DNA of 64,000 nucleotides. Origin: Myxococcales bacterium (GTDB taxonomy: Bacteria; Myxococcota_A; Polyangia; Haliangiales; Haliangiaceae). Each line of letters opens with the position of its first letter. Position 1 is the stretch's first letter. Location of the stretch: positions 372,001 through 436,000 of the forward strand of contig JADKKI010000006.1 of assembly GCA_016720595.1 (NCBI GenBank), written 5' to 3'. The translations under genes were made by a program, and so were the position numbers. Below are positions 39,196-47,902 of the stretch, piece after piece. The notes under the pieces are model-generated. The model was not told the origin of the DNA. It saw nothing but the letters and a program-made list of their open reading frames with translations, and ran no database searches.

Positions 39196-39978
39196 ATGAA
39201 CCAGCACCGCTTCGTCTGGCACGATCTCACCACCACCGATGTCGACGGCGCCAAGCGATTCTACGGCGAGGTCTTCAACTGGACGTTCGAGCGGAGCGAG
39301 GGCGACTACGTCCACGTGAAGACAGGGGATCGGATGATCGGCGGCATGCGTGCGCGGAGCGCCAACGAGCACCAGCCGCCCGCGTGGCTCGGCTACGTCG
39401 TCGTCGACGACGTCGCGGCGACGGTGGCGACCATCGAGACGCAGGGCGGCCGCGTCTACATGCCAACGACCGTGATGGACAAGGTCGGCACGTTCGCGGT
39501 CACCGCTGATCCGACCGGAGCCGTGTTCGCCCCGTGGCGGAGCGCCCGCGACGAGGAGAATCAGCCGGCGGCGTTGCTCGCGGCGCCCGCGGTCGGCACG
39601 TTCTGCTGGGACGAGCTGATGACCACCGACACGGAGGCGGCTGCGAAGTTCTACGCGGCGGTGTTCGGCTGGGCGCCAACCGCGGTCGAGATGGGTGCCG
39701 GCATGACGTACACCCTGTTCCATCGTCCCGGCACGGTCGGGCCGAGCGGTCAGCCGATCGGGGCTGGCGGCATGATGAAGTCGCCGCCTGGCGTTCCACA
39801 CTCGTTCTGGCTCGCATACGTCGCCGTCGGCGATGCGGATCGCGCGAGCGAGAAGGCCGCGAAGCTCGGCGCCAAGATCCTGGTGCCGCCGACCGACATC
39901 CCGAACACCGGCCGCTTCGCGTGCTGGTCGGATCCGCAGCAGGCCTCGATCGCCGTGCTCGCGCCCACGATGATGTGA
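39196..39978 (+). CDS. VOC-family (glyoxalase-like) two-domain protein
   Basis: The 260-aa protein is two consecutive vicinal-oxygen-chelate domains, each with the pattern FVWHDLTTTDVDGAKRFYGEVF (residues 6-27, and TFCWDELMTTDTEAAAKFYAAVFGW in the second half). These proteins bind a metal and various small molecules. The family includes hydroxylases, lyases and antibiotic-resistance proteins, and the function cannot be assigned. The 131-bp gap before it shows no recognisable element. Confidence 0.86.
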   Translation: MNQHRFVWHDLTTTDVDGAKRFYGEVFNWTFERSEGDYVHVKTGDRMIGGMRARSANEHQPPAWLGYVVVDDVAATVATIETQGGRVYMPTTVMDKVGTFAVTADPTGAVFAPWRSARDEENQPAALLAAPAVGTFCWDELMTTDTEAAAKFYAAVFGWAPTAVEMGAGMTYTLFHRPGTVGPSGQPIGAGGMMKSPPGVPHSFWLAYVAVGDADRASEKAAKLGAKILVPPTDIPNTGRFACWSDPQQASIAVLAPTMM

Positions 39979-40140
39979 TCACGATGCCGTCGCGACTGCG
40001 GCCACGCTGGTGTGGTGGCTGAGGTCGATTTGGCGGCAAGTCGTGGACAGCTGACGAACAGCTGACACCGGGCCATCGGCGATTTCCAAGTGATCCTGAA
40101 CCATTGAGGATTGGTCGGACCTTTGCTTGGGACATGGGCC

Positions 40141-40755
40141 ATGGCTCGTCCCATGGTGCTCGTCCTCGCGCTGTCTGTTCTCGTCACCGGCTGCGGCGCT
40201 CGCATGTCCAGCGGGTCACGCGCTGCCACGATGATCGGCGGCCTCGCGATCGCCACCGCGGGCGTGTTCGTCGCACAGCCGACCGCCGTCGATTCGGACC
40301 AGAACGGCTACAACGACAATCCGTTCAACGACGACTACTCGTCCTTCCTGCCGGGGCTCCTGCTGGTCGCCGGCGGTCTGGTGATGACGATGGCCGGTGC
40401 GACGGCCCAGTCTTCCGACGACGAGGCGGGCTCGAACACCTCGGTCACTCCGGCAACAGCGATGATCACCACGCCGTCGGTGATGATCACGACGCCGTCG
40501 GCCCCGGTCGTCGTGTCGTCGTCGATGGCGCCTGGGCTCGTCGCGGCGCCCGCGATCATGCCTGCGACACCAGCCGTGCTCCCCGAGCTTCCCGTCGATG
40601 AAGCAACGCTCGCCCTCGGCAAGCAGGTCCGCACCGCCGCGTCGATCGGACGCTGCGAGCACGCCTGGATCATGTGGCGCCAGCTCGACGAGCGGGACCA
40701 TCGTTATGGCGCCGCGATCGTGGCCGGTGACGTGATGGCGCCGTGCCGTCGTTGA
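40141..40755 (+). CDS. Lipoprotein of unknown function
   Basis: The 204-aa protein (ATG at 40141) has a lipoprotein signal with Cys near residue 17 (LVTGCGA), a hydrophobic segment, a Thr/Pro/Val-rich linker with two similar MITTPSVMITTPS stretches, and a C-terminal domain with paired Cys and two Arg at the end. No family is recognised. It is read towards the convergent zinc-ribbon gene, four bases away. Confidence 0.65.
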   Translation: MARPMVLVLALSVLVTGCGARMSSGSRAATMIGGLAIATAGVFVAQPTAVDSDQNGYNDNPFNDDYSSFLPGLLLVAGGLVMTMAGATAQSSDDEAGSNTSVTPATAMITTPSVMITTPSAPVVVSSSMAPGLVAAPAIMPATPAVLPELPVDEATLALGKQVRTAASIGRCEHAWIMWRQLDERDHRYGAAIVAGDVMAPCRR

Positions 40756-40758
40756 AGG

Positions 40759-41226
40759 TCACCAACCACCCCATCCACCGCTGCGTCCTTTGAACATCGC
40801 GCTCCACCTGCCTCCGTCGCCCGTCTCTCCCGCGCTGAAGTCTTTGGCCTTGCGCCCGACGCCGCCACCGAAGCCCTTGCTCGCGACCTTCTCGAACACC
40901 TTCGCGAGCTCTCCGTCATCGAACCACAGCCCGTGTGTGGTGCACCGATCAAGCTCGGGCTTCGGAGCTTCGGCGGCGCCGTCGAGGAGCACCCGCAACT
41001 TGCACGCCGACATCGTCTGCGCGCAGTGCGGGCAACTGCGCTTGCCCGGCTTGTCTTCGGAGAACTCGAACTCGGGATGGATGCTCGTGAGGTCGTGGAC
41101 CGCCTGGCCGAGGTCCGCGATCGTGACCATCATGCCGTTGCACGCGTCACAGACCTGCCGCGTTTGGTATTCACGAAGGGGCTTGCCGCAGGCAGGGCAG
41201 TGGAGTTCGAGAGTTGGAGCCGGCAT
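40759..41226 (-). CDS. zf-TFIIB-type zinc-ribbon protein
   Basis: The 155-aa protein has several Cys pairs: CPACGKPL, VCDACNG, CPHCAQTM, and a CTTHGLWFDDGELAKVFEKV segment of the zf-TFIIB family. The C-terminus is Gly/Trp-rich. The family is thought to be a small metal-binding adaptor, without a proven function in most bacteria. The start at 41226 is 121 bp from the divergent STAS gene. Confidence 0.78.
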   Translation of the reverse strand: MPAPTLELHCPACGKPLREYQTRQVCDACNGMMVTIADLGQAVHDLTSIHPEFEFSEDKPGKRSCPHCAQTMSACKLRVLLDGAAEAPKPELDRCTTHGLWFDDGELAKVFEKVASKGFGGGVGRKAKDFSAGETGDGGRWSAMFKGRSGGWGGW

Positions 41227-41347
41227 GCTTCAGGCCTAACACCCGCGGCATTTTTTCGCCAAGGTCGACTCGGCCGCTCCCGAGGATCCTGTCGCCGCGC
41301 CGAGCCTCCCGTGGTGTAATCGAGGCTCGTCGATCGCGGAGGAGGGC

Positions 41348-42139
41348 ATGAGGGAGACGCTGGTGGTGACGGTGGAGCAGCGCCGGAGCGGCGCGAGCGT
41401 GATCAAGCTTGCGGGCGTGCTGGACGAACACAACCAGCTCGGCGAGCTGACGGAGAAGGTCGGCGCAGGGACGGCGCTGATCAACCTGTCGGGCGTCGAG
41501 CGGATCAACTCGATCGGCACGCGCGACTGGGTCAACTGGCTCGCGTCTCTCGAAGCGCGCGGGATCCAGCCGGTGCTGGTGGCGTGCTCGCCCGCGATCG
41601 TCGCGCAGCTCAACCGCGTGAAGAACTTCGTGGGCAACGGCGTCGTGAAGAGCGTCCAGGTCCCGTACCACTGCGCCGCTTGCGGGCAGAAGCGGGCGCT
41701 GCTCGTGCACGTCGCGCAGCTCGGTGCGCCGCCGCACCACCCGCCGCCATGTGCGTGCGAGGCCTGCGATGCGCAGATGACCGTCGACGACGAATCGGGC
41801 GCGTACTTCGCGTTCGTGCGTTCGCTGCCGAAGCCGAAGCTCGCACCGAAGCACGAGTCCGGGCCCGACCTCGCGCTCGGTTCGGATGCGGCCGTGACCA
41901 GCGGGTCAACGAAGCGCACCAGCGAGCCACGGCTCCCGGCCCGCGCGAGCTCGCCCTACCTGTCCGCCTTCCAGGTCGGTCGGCCGGCCACCCAGCCGGG
42001 GATCGCGCTCGATCGCACGAGCCAGCGCGAGCTCGGGCGCGCTCCCGTGGCTGCGCCCACCGAGCGCCCGTACTTGATCGCCATCGTCGGGCTGCTCGTC
42101 TGTGCGGTCGCGGTGCTCGCGTTCCTCCTGCTCCGGTGA
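41348..42139 (+). CDS. STAS-domain protein with zinc ribbon and C-terminal membrane anchor
   Basis: The N-terminal 110 residues read as a STAS domain (anti-sigma-factor antagonist type): INLSGVERINSIGTRDWVNW covers the usual phospho-serine loop region. A zinc ribbon (HCAACGQK and CACEACDAQM) follows, then a Ser/Pro-rich linker and a single C-terminal membrane helix (about 240-262). STAS domains often switch regulators by phosphorylation. The kinase-rich next gene starts 69 bases downstream on the same strand, so the two may act together. Confidence 0.8.
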   Translation: MRETLVVTVEQRRSGASVIKLAGVLDEHNQLGELTEKVGAGTALINLSGVERINSIGTRDWVNWLASLEARGIQPVLVACSPAIVAQLNRVKNFVGNGVVKSVQVPYHCAACGQKRALLVHVAQLGAPPHHPPPCACEACDAQMTVDDESGAYFAFVRSLPKPKLAPKHESGPDLALGSDAAVTSGSTKRTSEPRLPARASSPYLSAFQVGRPATQPGIALDRTSQRELGRAPVAAPTERPYLIAIVGLLVCAVAVLAFLLLR

Positions 42140-42207
42140 GCCCGTTCGTCGACGGTCCGTGGGGGAGCTAACCCAGGGAGCCGGCCGGAAGCTGGGAAAC
42201 CCGATGG

Positions 42208-45200
42208 GTGGGGGCTATGCTGGCAGCGGTGTCTGTCGATCAGACGATGCCGGCGCTATTCGCGCCGGAAGGAGGCGACGAGGGGATCACGCCGCTCGCG
42301 CAGCTCGGCGCCGGGCCGGATGGAGTGGCCGTGCTCGCTCGCCGCGGGGAGCGGCTGCTCGAGCTCCACCAGCTGACGTTCGGGCCTGGCTCGCCGCAGT
42401 GGACGGCGCTCGAGCATCGGATCCGCGCGATCGCGGCGATCGATCAGCCCTCGATCCGCACGGTCCTCGCGCTCGAGCCCGATCCACCCACCTGCGTGCT
42501 CGAGGGCGACAGCTTCCCCCCGCTCGCCGAGCTGATCGAGCAGAGCTCCGTCGATCTGGTGCGCGCGCTACGGATCCTCGTCGAGCTTGCGCGCGCGCTG
42601 GCCGCGGCGCACCGGGTGGGCGTGTTTCACGGGCGCCTGCATCCCTGGGCGGTGGTGGTCGGCACGAACGATCGCCCGCGGTTCGAGCTCACCGGGCTGT
42701 CCACGCGGCCGCAGCACCACGCGTGGGCGATGCGGTGCCTGACGCCCGAGGCCGCGGATGGCGTGATCGATGGCGCGACTGACGTGTTCGCCCTCGGCAA
42801 GCTGCTCGAGCTGTTCACCACAACGGGTGGCCGGTCCTCCGATGATGGCCTGGCGAGCGTGATCCGCACGCTCACCGTGCCCGATCCCGATTCACGCCCG
42901 ACGATGAGCGAGGCCGTGCGCCTCTTGCACCAGATGGCTGCCGGCACGCGGGGCCGGCCCACGCTGCAAGATGATGAGGAGAACCGCCCGCTGCGCCCCG
43001 GGATGGGCGTGAAGATCGGCCGGTTCGAGCTGTCGCGGCAGCTCGGCGCCGGCGCGATGGGGGAGGTCTGGCAGGCGCACGACACGAGCGGCGGCGTCGA
43101 TGTCGCGATCAAGCTGCTGCGGCCGGAGATCGCGAAGGATCCGGAGCTGCTGCGTCGGTTCCGCAAGGAGGCGCGGGTGCTGGCCAAGGTCGGCAGCCCG
43201 CACATCGCGAACTTCATCGATCTCAACGAGGATCGCGGGCTGCACTATCTCGTGCTCGAGCTCGTCGTCGGTGGCTCGGTGGGCGGCGCGCTGAAGAAGC
43301 TCGGCAAGCTGCCCGAGCGGCTCTCGCTCGGCATCATCGGGGATGCGTGCCGCGCGCTCGCGGAGCCGCACCGCCTCGGCATCGTGCACCGCGATCTCAA
43401 GCCCGACAACATGATGTTCGTGCGCGCCGGGATCGAGCTCGAGTCCGCGCCGATCGGACAGCTCGTGAAGCTCGGTGACTTCGGCATCGCGCGGATCGCC
43501 GAGGAGGCGGCCGGTGCGGCCTCGGCCGAGGGCGCCACGCGTGAGGGCGCGGTGCTGGGCACGCCCGAGTACATGGCCCCCGAGCAGTGCCAGGGCGTGC
43601 AGGTCACGCCGGCCACGGATGTGTACGCGCTCGGCTGCTGCCTGTTCACGCTGATCTCGGGGCGCCCGGTGTTCCCCGTCGTCGACGACAACCCGATGGG
43701 CGTGATCCTCCAGCACCTGCGCGAGGCGCCGCCGCGGCTGGATGCCGTGCATCCCGAGGTCTCGCCCGCGGTCGCGGATCTGGTCGCGAAGTGCCTCGAG
43801 AAGGATCCGCGCAGCCGGCCCGCCGATGCGGCCGAGGTGCTGACCTCGATCGAGCAGATGTGCGATGGCGTGGCGGCGCTGATCACGGCGCACCCCGCGC
43901 CGCCGGTGCACAGCGAGGCGCGGATCGTCACGTACACGTTCGAGTGGGAGCTCGAGAGCTCGCCCGAGGCGCTGTGGCCGTTCGTCTCGAACACCGAGAA
44001 GATGAACCGTGCCACCGGGCTCGAGCCCGTGCGGTTCGAGATCGAATCGGTGAAGAACCCCACACGCGTGCCTTCGGTCGCGAACACCACGGGCCACCAG
44101 CGGGTCGCGGGCATCTCGATGAAGTGGAAGGAGCATCCCTACGAGTGGATCGAGGGGAACCGCCACGTCGTGCTCCGCGTGTTCTCCGGCGGCCTGCTGC
44201 GCTGGTACGTGGCCGAGGTCCAGCTCGAGCGCCAGCCGGGTGGTGGCACCAAGCTGCGCAACATCGTGCGGATGGAGCCGCGGAGCTGGTTCGCGAAGCT
44301 GCTGTCGAAGTACGAGATCGGCGTCAAGTACAAGCGGAACCTCGGGCGTGTGTACCAGCGGCTCGATCGGATCCTCGCCTCGGGCCCGGTGACGGACATC
44401 GATCCGCTCGATCCCGAGATCGTGCTGTCCGCGGCTGCGAAGCAGCGGATCGGGCGCGCCTCCGAGCAGCTGATGGAGGCCGGGATCGAGCCACGCTCCG
44501 TGGAGGCGCTCACCTCGTATCTCTCGCGTGCATCCGATCAGGATGTGGCGCGGATACGCCCGCTCGAGCTCGCGGCGAAGTTCGCCGTGCCCGAGGAGGC
44601 GATGATCGAGGCGGCGCTGCACGCGGCCAAGCTCGGCGTGCTCGGGATGGTGTGGGACGTGATCTGCCCGTCGTGCAAGATCCCGTCGTCGGTGGTGGAG
44701 TCGCTCGCGAAGATCGAGGAGCACGGCACGTGCAAGACCTGCAACATCGGCTTCGCGGTTGATTTCAGCCGCGCGATCGAGCTCGCGTTCCGCGCGGCTC
44801 CGGAGATCCGCGATGTCGAGACCCGCACGTTCTGCATCGGTGGTCCGGCGCACTTCCCCCACGTGGCCGCGCAGGTACGGCTCGCGCCCAAGGAGCGCTT
44901 CGCGCTGCCGCTCTCCCTCGGCCCGGGCTACTACCTCCTGCGGAGCCCGCAGCTGACGCGCCAGCACGAGCTCCGCGTCACCGCACAGGGCGGCGTGCGC
45001 CGGCTCGACGTGATCCTCGGATCGGCGAGCGAGGTGGCCACGCTGACCGCGGGCGATCAGCTGCTCACGCTCGTGAACCCGGAGCAGCGCGAGGTGGTGA
45101 TCCGTGTCGAGCGAGCGGGCGATCGGGCGTTCGCGCTGACCGCGGCGCGCGTGATGGCGTGCGCGGCGTTCCGCGAGCTGTTCCCCGATCAGTCCCTCGC

Positions 45201-45783
45201 GCCGGGTCGGTTGATGGCGGTCACGCAGGCCACGCTGCTGGTCGCGCAGGTCGATGATGCGCAGACGCTGTTTCGAGACCTCGGCGATTCGAAGGCGTTC
45301 CCCGTGGCCTCGCGGTTCTACGAGCAGATCGGGATCCTCGCGAAGGACTACGGTGGAAGCCTGATCAAGATCTTCGGCGGGCTCGCGATCGCCGGCTTCG
45401 AGCGGCCGGGGCAGGCCGTGGAGGCGGCCTTCGCGCTGCAGGCCGCTCTCGACAAGGACGTGGTCACTGCAGGCCTGCGCTGCCGGATCGCCGTGCACCG
45501 CGGACCGATGATGGCGCTCACGCAGGCGGGTCGGCTCGACTACTTCGGGCAGAACGTCGAGCTCGCTCTCGCGGTCGCGGCGGCCACGCCTCCGCTCGTC
45601 GTCGGGATCACGCAGGCGGTGTGCCAGGACGTGGGCGTGGCCGAGCGCCTGCAGACCACGCCCGATCAGCTGGGAATGCAGCCGCTTGCGGGAGGTAGCT
45701 GGGTGCTACATGTGCGCTCCCGGCGTGCGGAGGCCCGCGCACTCCCACCGGTCACCGACACCGGCGCGACGATCGTGCAATAA
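42208..45783 (+). CDS. Pseudokinase + Ser/Thr kinase + SRPBCC/zinc ribbon + degenerate cyclase protein
   Basis: This 1191-aa protein is a chain of regulatory domains. Residues about 10-255 resemble a Ser/Thr kinase that has lost its catalytic residues: HGRLHPWAVV stands in place of HRDLKPxN near 140, and no VAIK lysine is found. Residues about 270-550 are an intact Hanks kinase: GAGAMGEVW, VAIKLL, HRDLKPDN near 394, DFG near 423 and APE near 455. Residues about 565-740 look like an SRPBCC fold. A zinc ribbon (CPSC near 820, CKTC near 841) follows, and this pairing resembles the DUF5939 region of adenylate cyclases. From about 1000 the C-terminal domain has the class III cyclase shape, but both metal-binding aspartates appear to be lost (VAQVDD and FGGLAIAGF). 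Confidence 0.85.
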   Translation: MGAMLAAVSVDQTMPALFAPEGGDEGITPLAQLGAGPDGVAVLARRGERLLELHQLTFGPGSPQWTALEHRIRAIAAIDQPSIRTVLALEPDPPTCVLEGDSFPPLAELIEQSSVDLVRALRILVELARALAAAHRVGVFHGRLHPWAVVVGTNDRPRFELTGLSTRPQHHAWAMRCLTPEAADGVIDGATDVFALGKLLELFTTTGGRSSDDGLASVIRTLTVPDPDSRPTMSEAVRLLHQMAAGTRGRPTLQDDEENRPLRPGMGVKIGRFELSRQLGAGAMGEVWQAHDTSGGVDVAIKLLRPEIAKDPELLRRFRKEARVLAKVGSPHIANFIDLNEDRGLHYLVLELVVGGSVGGALKKLGKLPERLSLGIIGDACRALAEPHRLGIVHRDLKPDNMMFVRAGIELESAPIGQLVKLGDFGIARIAEEAAGAASAEGATREGAVLGTPEYMAPEQCQGVQVTPATDVYALGCCLFTLISGRPVFPVVDDNPMGVILQHLREAPPRLDAVHPEVSPAVADLVAKCLEKDPRSRPADAAEVLTSIEQMCDGVAALITAHPAPPVHSEARIVTYTFEWELESSPEALWPFVSNTEKMNRATGLEPVRFEIESVKNPTRVPSVANTTGHQRVAGISMKWKEHPYEWIEGNRHVVLRVFSGGLLRWYVAEVQLERQPGGGTKLRNIVRMEPRSWFAKLLSKYEIGVKYKRNLGRVYQRLDRILASGPVTDIDPLDPEIVLSAAAKQRIGRASEQLMEAGIEPRSVEALTSYLSRASDQDVARIRPLELAAKFAVPEEAMIEAALHAAKLGVLGMVWDVICPSCKIPSSVVESLAKIEEHGTCKTCNIGFAVDFSRAIELAFRAAPEIRDVETRTFCIGGPAHFPHVAAQVRLAPKERFALPLSLGPGYYLLRSPQLTRQHELRVTAQGGVRRLDVILGSASEVATLTAGDQLLTLVNPEQREVVIRVERAGDRAFALTAARVMACAAFRELFPDQSLAPGRLMAVTQATLLVAQVDDAQTLFRDLGDSKAFPVASRFYEQIGILAKDYGGSLIKIFGGLAIAGFERPGQAVEAAFALQAALDKDVVTAGLRCRIAVHRGPMMALTQAGRLDYFGQNVELALAVAAATPPLVVGITQAVCQDVGVAERLQTTPDQLGMQPLAGGSWVLHVRSRRAEARALPPVTDTGATIVQ

Positions 45784-45810
45784 GCCCGACCCCTCGGGTG
45801 TCGTCTGGGA

Positions 45811-47901
45811 ATGCGCACCGTCGCCGCCTTCCTCGCCACGGTCCTGATCGCCGTGCCCGCCGCCTGGCACGCTCTCGATGCCGACATCCAGACCGATGGA
45901 CCGGCGACGCGGCCCAAGCAGGAGACGCTGGAGGTCGATGGTGCTCGCGTCACCGTCGAGCTCGATCGCGGCCTGTTGATGGCTGGTGGCACGCTCAAGG
46001 CCACGCTGGTCGCCACGTCGGAGACGCCGAAGAAGATCTCGCTCGACGTGCGGGCGATGGAGGACATGGGCTACGGCGAGGAGCGCGTGCAGAACCCACC
46101 TCTGCAGGTCGGCCGCCGCAAGATCACGATCGAGGCCACGCCGCAGGGCACGTCCACCGAGGTCGCGTTCAAGCTCGGGTCGCGCGGCAAGAAGGGCGTG
46201 GTCAACTGGTACGACATCGAGGTGTCCCGCGCCGGCAAGCCGATGGGCGTGGTCGCCGACGACGGTGAGCCCTCCAGCGCGCGCGTCGGGGCCGCGACCT
46301 GGAGCGGCAACACGTTCGCGCTCGCGATCGAGCCGCCCGCGGTGATCCCCGTGGAGCAGAACTTCACGGTCGCCGTCCGCGTCACCAACACCACGAAGAA
46401 GCCGCTCGATTGGCTCGAGATCGATCTCGGTGGTGCGAGTCTCGGCTATGGCGATCTCGGTGGTTCGCTCTACCTCAACACGCCTGAGGGCGCGGGCTTC
46501 ACCGTCGAGCGCTCCGCCGAGACCTTCGACAGCGACGAGGCCCTGAAGCCCGGTGAATCCCGCGTGGTGCACTACGACATCATCCCGGTGGCCGTGGATG
46601 GCCCGAAGACGTACACGCTGACCGCACACGCGCACGGCTCGGGTGGAGGCGCGCTCGAGATCGTGACGCTCAAGGCCACGCCGGCGCCCGATCAGCCCGC
46701 GCCGGCAGTCGCGAACACCTGCAAGCCCCGGAGGTGGGGCGCGCTGCAACGCGGAACGCGTTGCGAAGGTCAATTGATGAGGCGGCTCGGTGTACTCGGT
46801 GGGATCGCGGCTGGGCTCGTCGCCAGTGCGTTGATCATCGCGGTGGGAGGGCTCGCACGCGGCAACGTGCGCCCCTCCTCGCGGCTGGTCGCCGAGGATG
46901 CGAGCGCACCCCTCTCGCGGATCGCGATCCACTATGCGCCGGGCAATGATCGGGTGGCGCTCCCGGTGTGGCGCGAGCTGTTCACCACGCTGCCCGCGAC
47001 GATCCGGGTCGACGTCGAGGTCTCCGGGGCGCGTGACTTCGATCGGCTCCTCCAGCGGCTCCGCGCCGCGAACACGCCGAACCTCGATCGGCTCCACATG
47101 GTGGTGGTCGGACAGCCGATCACCACGTGGTCCCGCGATCGCTACGCCGCGCTCGTCGATGACGAGGGTCGCGGCTCGATCCTCGCCCCGCCGCGGGTGG
47201 AGACCCCGTTCCAGAAGCGTGCCGGGGATGCGAGCTCGCCGGCGGCGATCTCTCACGCCGTCTATGACCGCGAGCCTGCGATCGCCAACATCGTGTTCGA
47301 GGGCGGCGATCTCGCGGCGACTCCGCGCTGGGTGTTCGCAGATGCCAACCTCGCCGCTCGCAACGCGGGTCGCACCGCCTCCGATCGCGCCTCGATCGAG
47401 GCAGAGCTGCATCGTCGGCTCGGGCAGGACATCATCTGGCTCGGCGATACGGTGGGCGATGTCCCGCGCCACCACATCATGATGTACATGATGCCGATCG
47501 ACGATCAGACGATCGCCGTCGGTGATGTCCGTGCCGGCGTGAAGCTGCTCGCGACGGAGCCCGAGGGCGCCGACCTCGCACTGGCGGACTCCGAGGCGGA
47601 GGCGCAGCGGTTCGATCATGCGGCGGGGCAGCTCACGGCGATGGGCTTCCACGTGGTGCGTGTCCCGGCGGTGGTGCTCGCTGGTGCGGGCTCGTACGTC
47701 ACCTACACCAACGCCTTGTTCGATCGCCGCGGCGACCAGCGCATCGTCTATCTCCCCACATATGGGCTGCCCGCGCTCGATGCGGCCGGGACCGCGTTCT
47801 GGGAAGGGCAGGGCTTCGAGGTCCATCCGATCGACGTGTCGTCGATCTATCAGCTCAACGGCTCGCTCGGCTGCCTCGTCAACGTGCTCCAGCGGAGCTG
47901 A
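45811..47901 (+). CDS. Exported beta-rich protein fused (probably by indel) to an agmatine-deiminase-like protein
   Basis: The frame is open over 696 codons but looks like two genes. The first 320 residues have a signal peptide (MRTVAAFLATVLIAV) and beta-sandwich-like text. After a Pro-rich end near residue 305, a second N-terminus begins at an ATG at 46777, with a membrane helix, an SD (GAAGGT at 46765) and a TGA at 46775 in the neighbouring frame. The second part (374 residues) is related to the agmatine deiminase/peptidyl-arginine deiminase fold, with VFEGGDLAA and SLGCLVN near the C-terminus, the latter holding the nucleophilic Cys. The metal-independent HxD pair is replaced by HIMM. Both halves may work separately. 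Confidence 0.7.
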   Translation: MRTVAAFLATVLIAVPAAWHALDADIQTDGPATRPKQETLEVDGARVTVELDRGLLMAGGTLKATLVATSETPKKISLDVRAMEDMGYGEERVQNPPLQVGRRKITIEATPQGTSTEVAFKLGSRGKKGVVNWYDIEVSRAGKPMGVVADDGEPSSARVGAATWSGNTFALAIEPPAVIPVEQNFTVAVRVTNTTKKPLDWLEIDLGGASLGYGDLGGSLYLNTPEGAGFTVERSAETFDSDEALKPGESRVVHYDIIPVAVDGPKTYTLTAHAHGSGGGALEIVTLKATPAPDQPAPAVANTCKPRRWGALQRGTRCEGQLMRRLGVLGGIAAGLVASALIIAVGGLARGNVRPSSRLVAEDASAPLSRIAIHYAPGNDRVALPVWRELFTTLPATIRVDVEVSGARDFDRLLQRLRAANTPNLDRLHMVVVGQPITTWSRDRYAALVDDEGRGSILAPPRVETPFQKRAGDASSPAAISHAVYDREPAIANIVFEGGDLAATPRWVFADANLAARNAGRTASDRASIEAELHRRLGQDIIWLGDTVGDVPRHHIMMYMMPIDDQTIAVGDVRAGVKLLATEPEGADLALADSEAEAQRFDHAAGQLTAMGFHVVRVPAVVLAGAGSYVTYTNALFDRRGDQRIVYLPTYGLPALDAAGTAFWEGQGFEVHPIDVSSIYQLNGSLGCLVNVLQRS
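46765..46779 (+). promoter_or_regulatory. Internal ribosome binding site and start codon (probable gene boundary)
   Basis: GAAGGT lies six bases before the ATG at 46777-46779. A TGA at 46775-46777 in the adjacent frame overlaps the ATG (TGATG), the usual junction style in this window. It marks the likely true start of the deiminase-like gene. Confidence 0.6.
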
Positions 47902-47902
47902 G

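Noticed and set aside
39979..40140. Direct repeat CAGCTGAC around 40048-40066 and a short ATCCT/AGGAT inverted repeat
   Set aside because: Both are too short to be told from chance in a 162-base gap.
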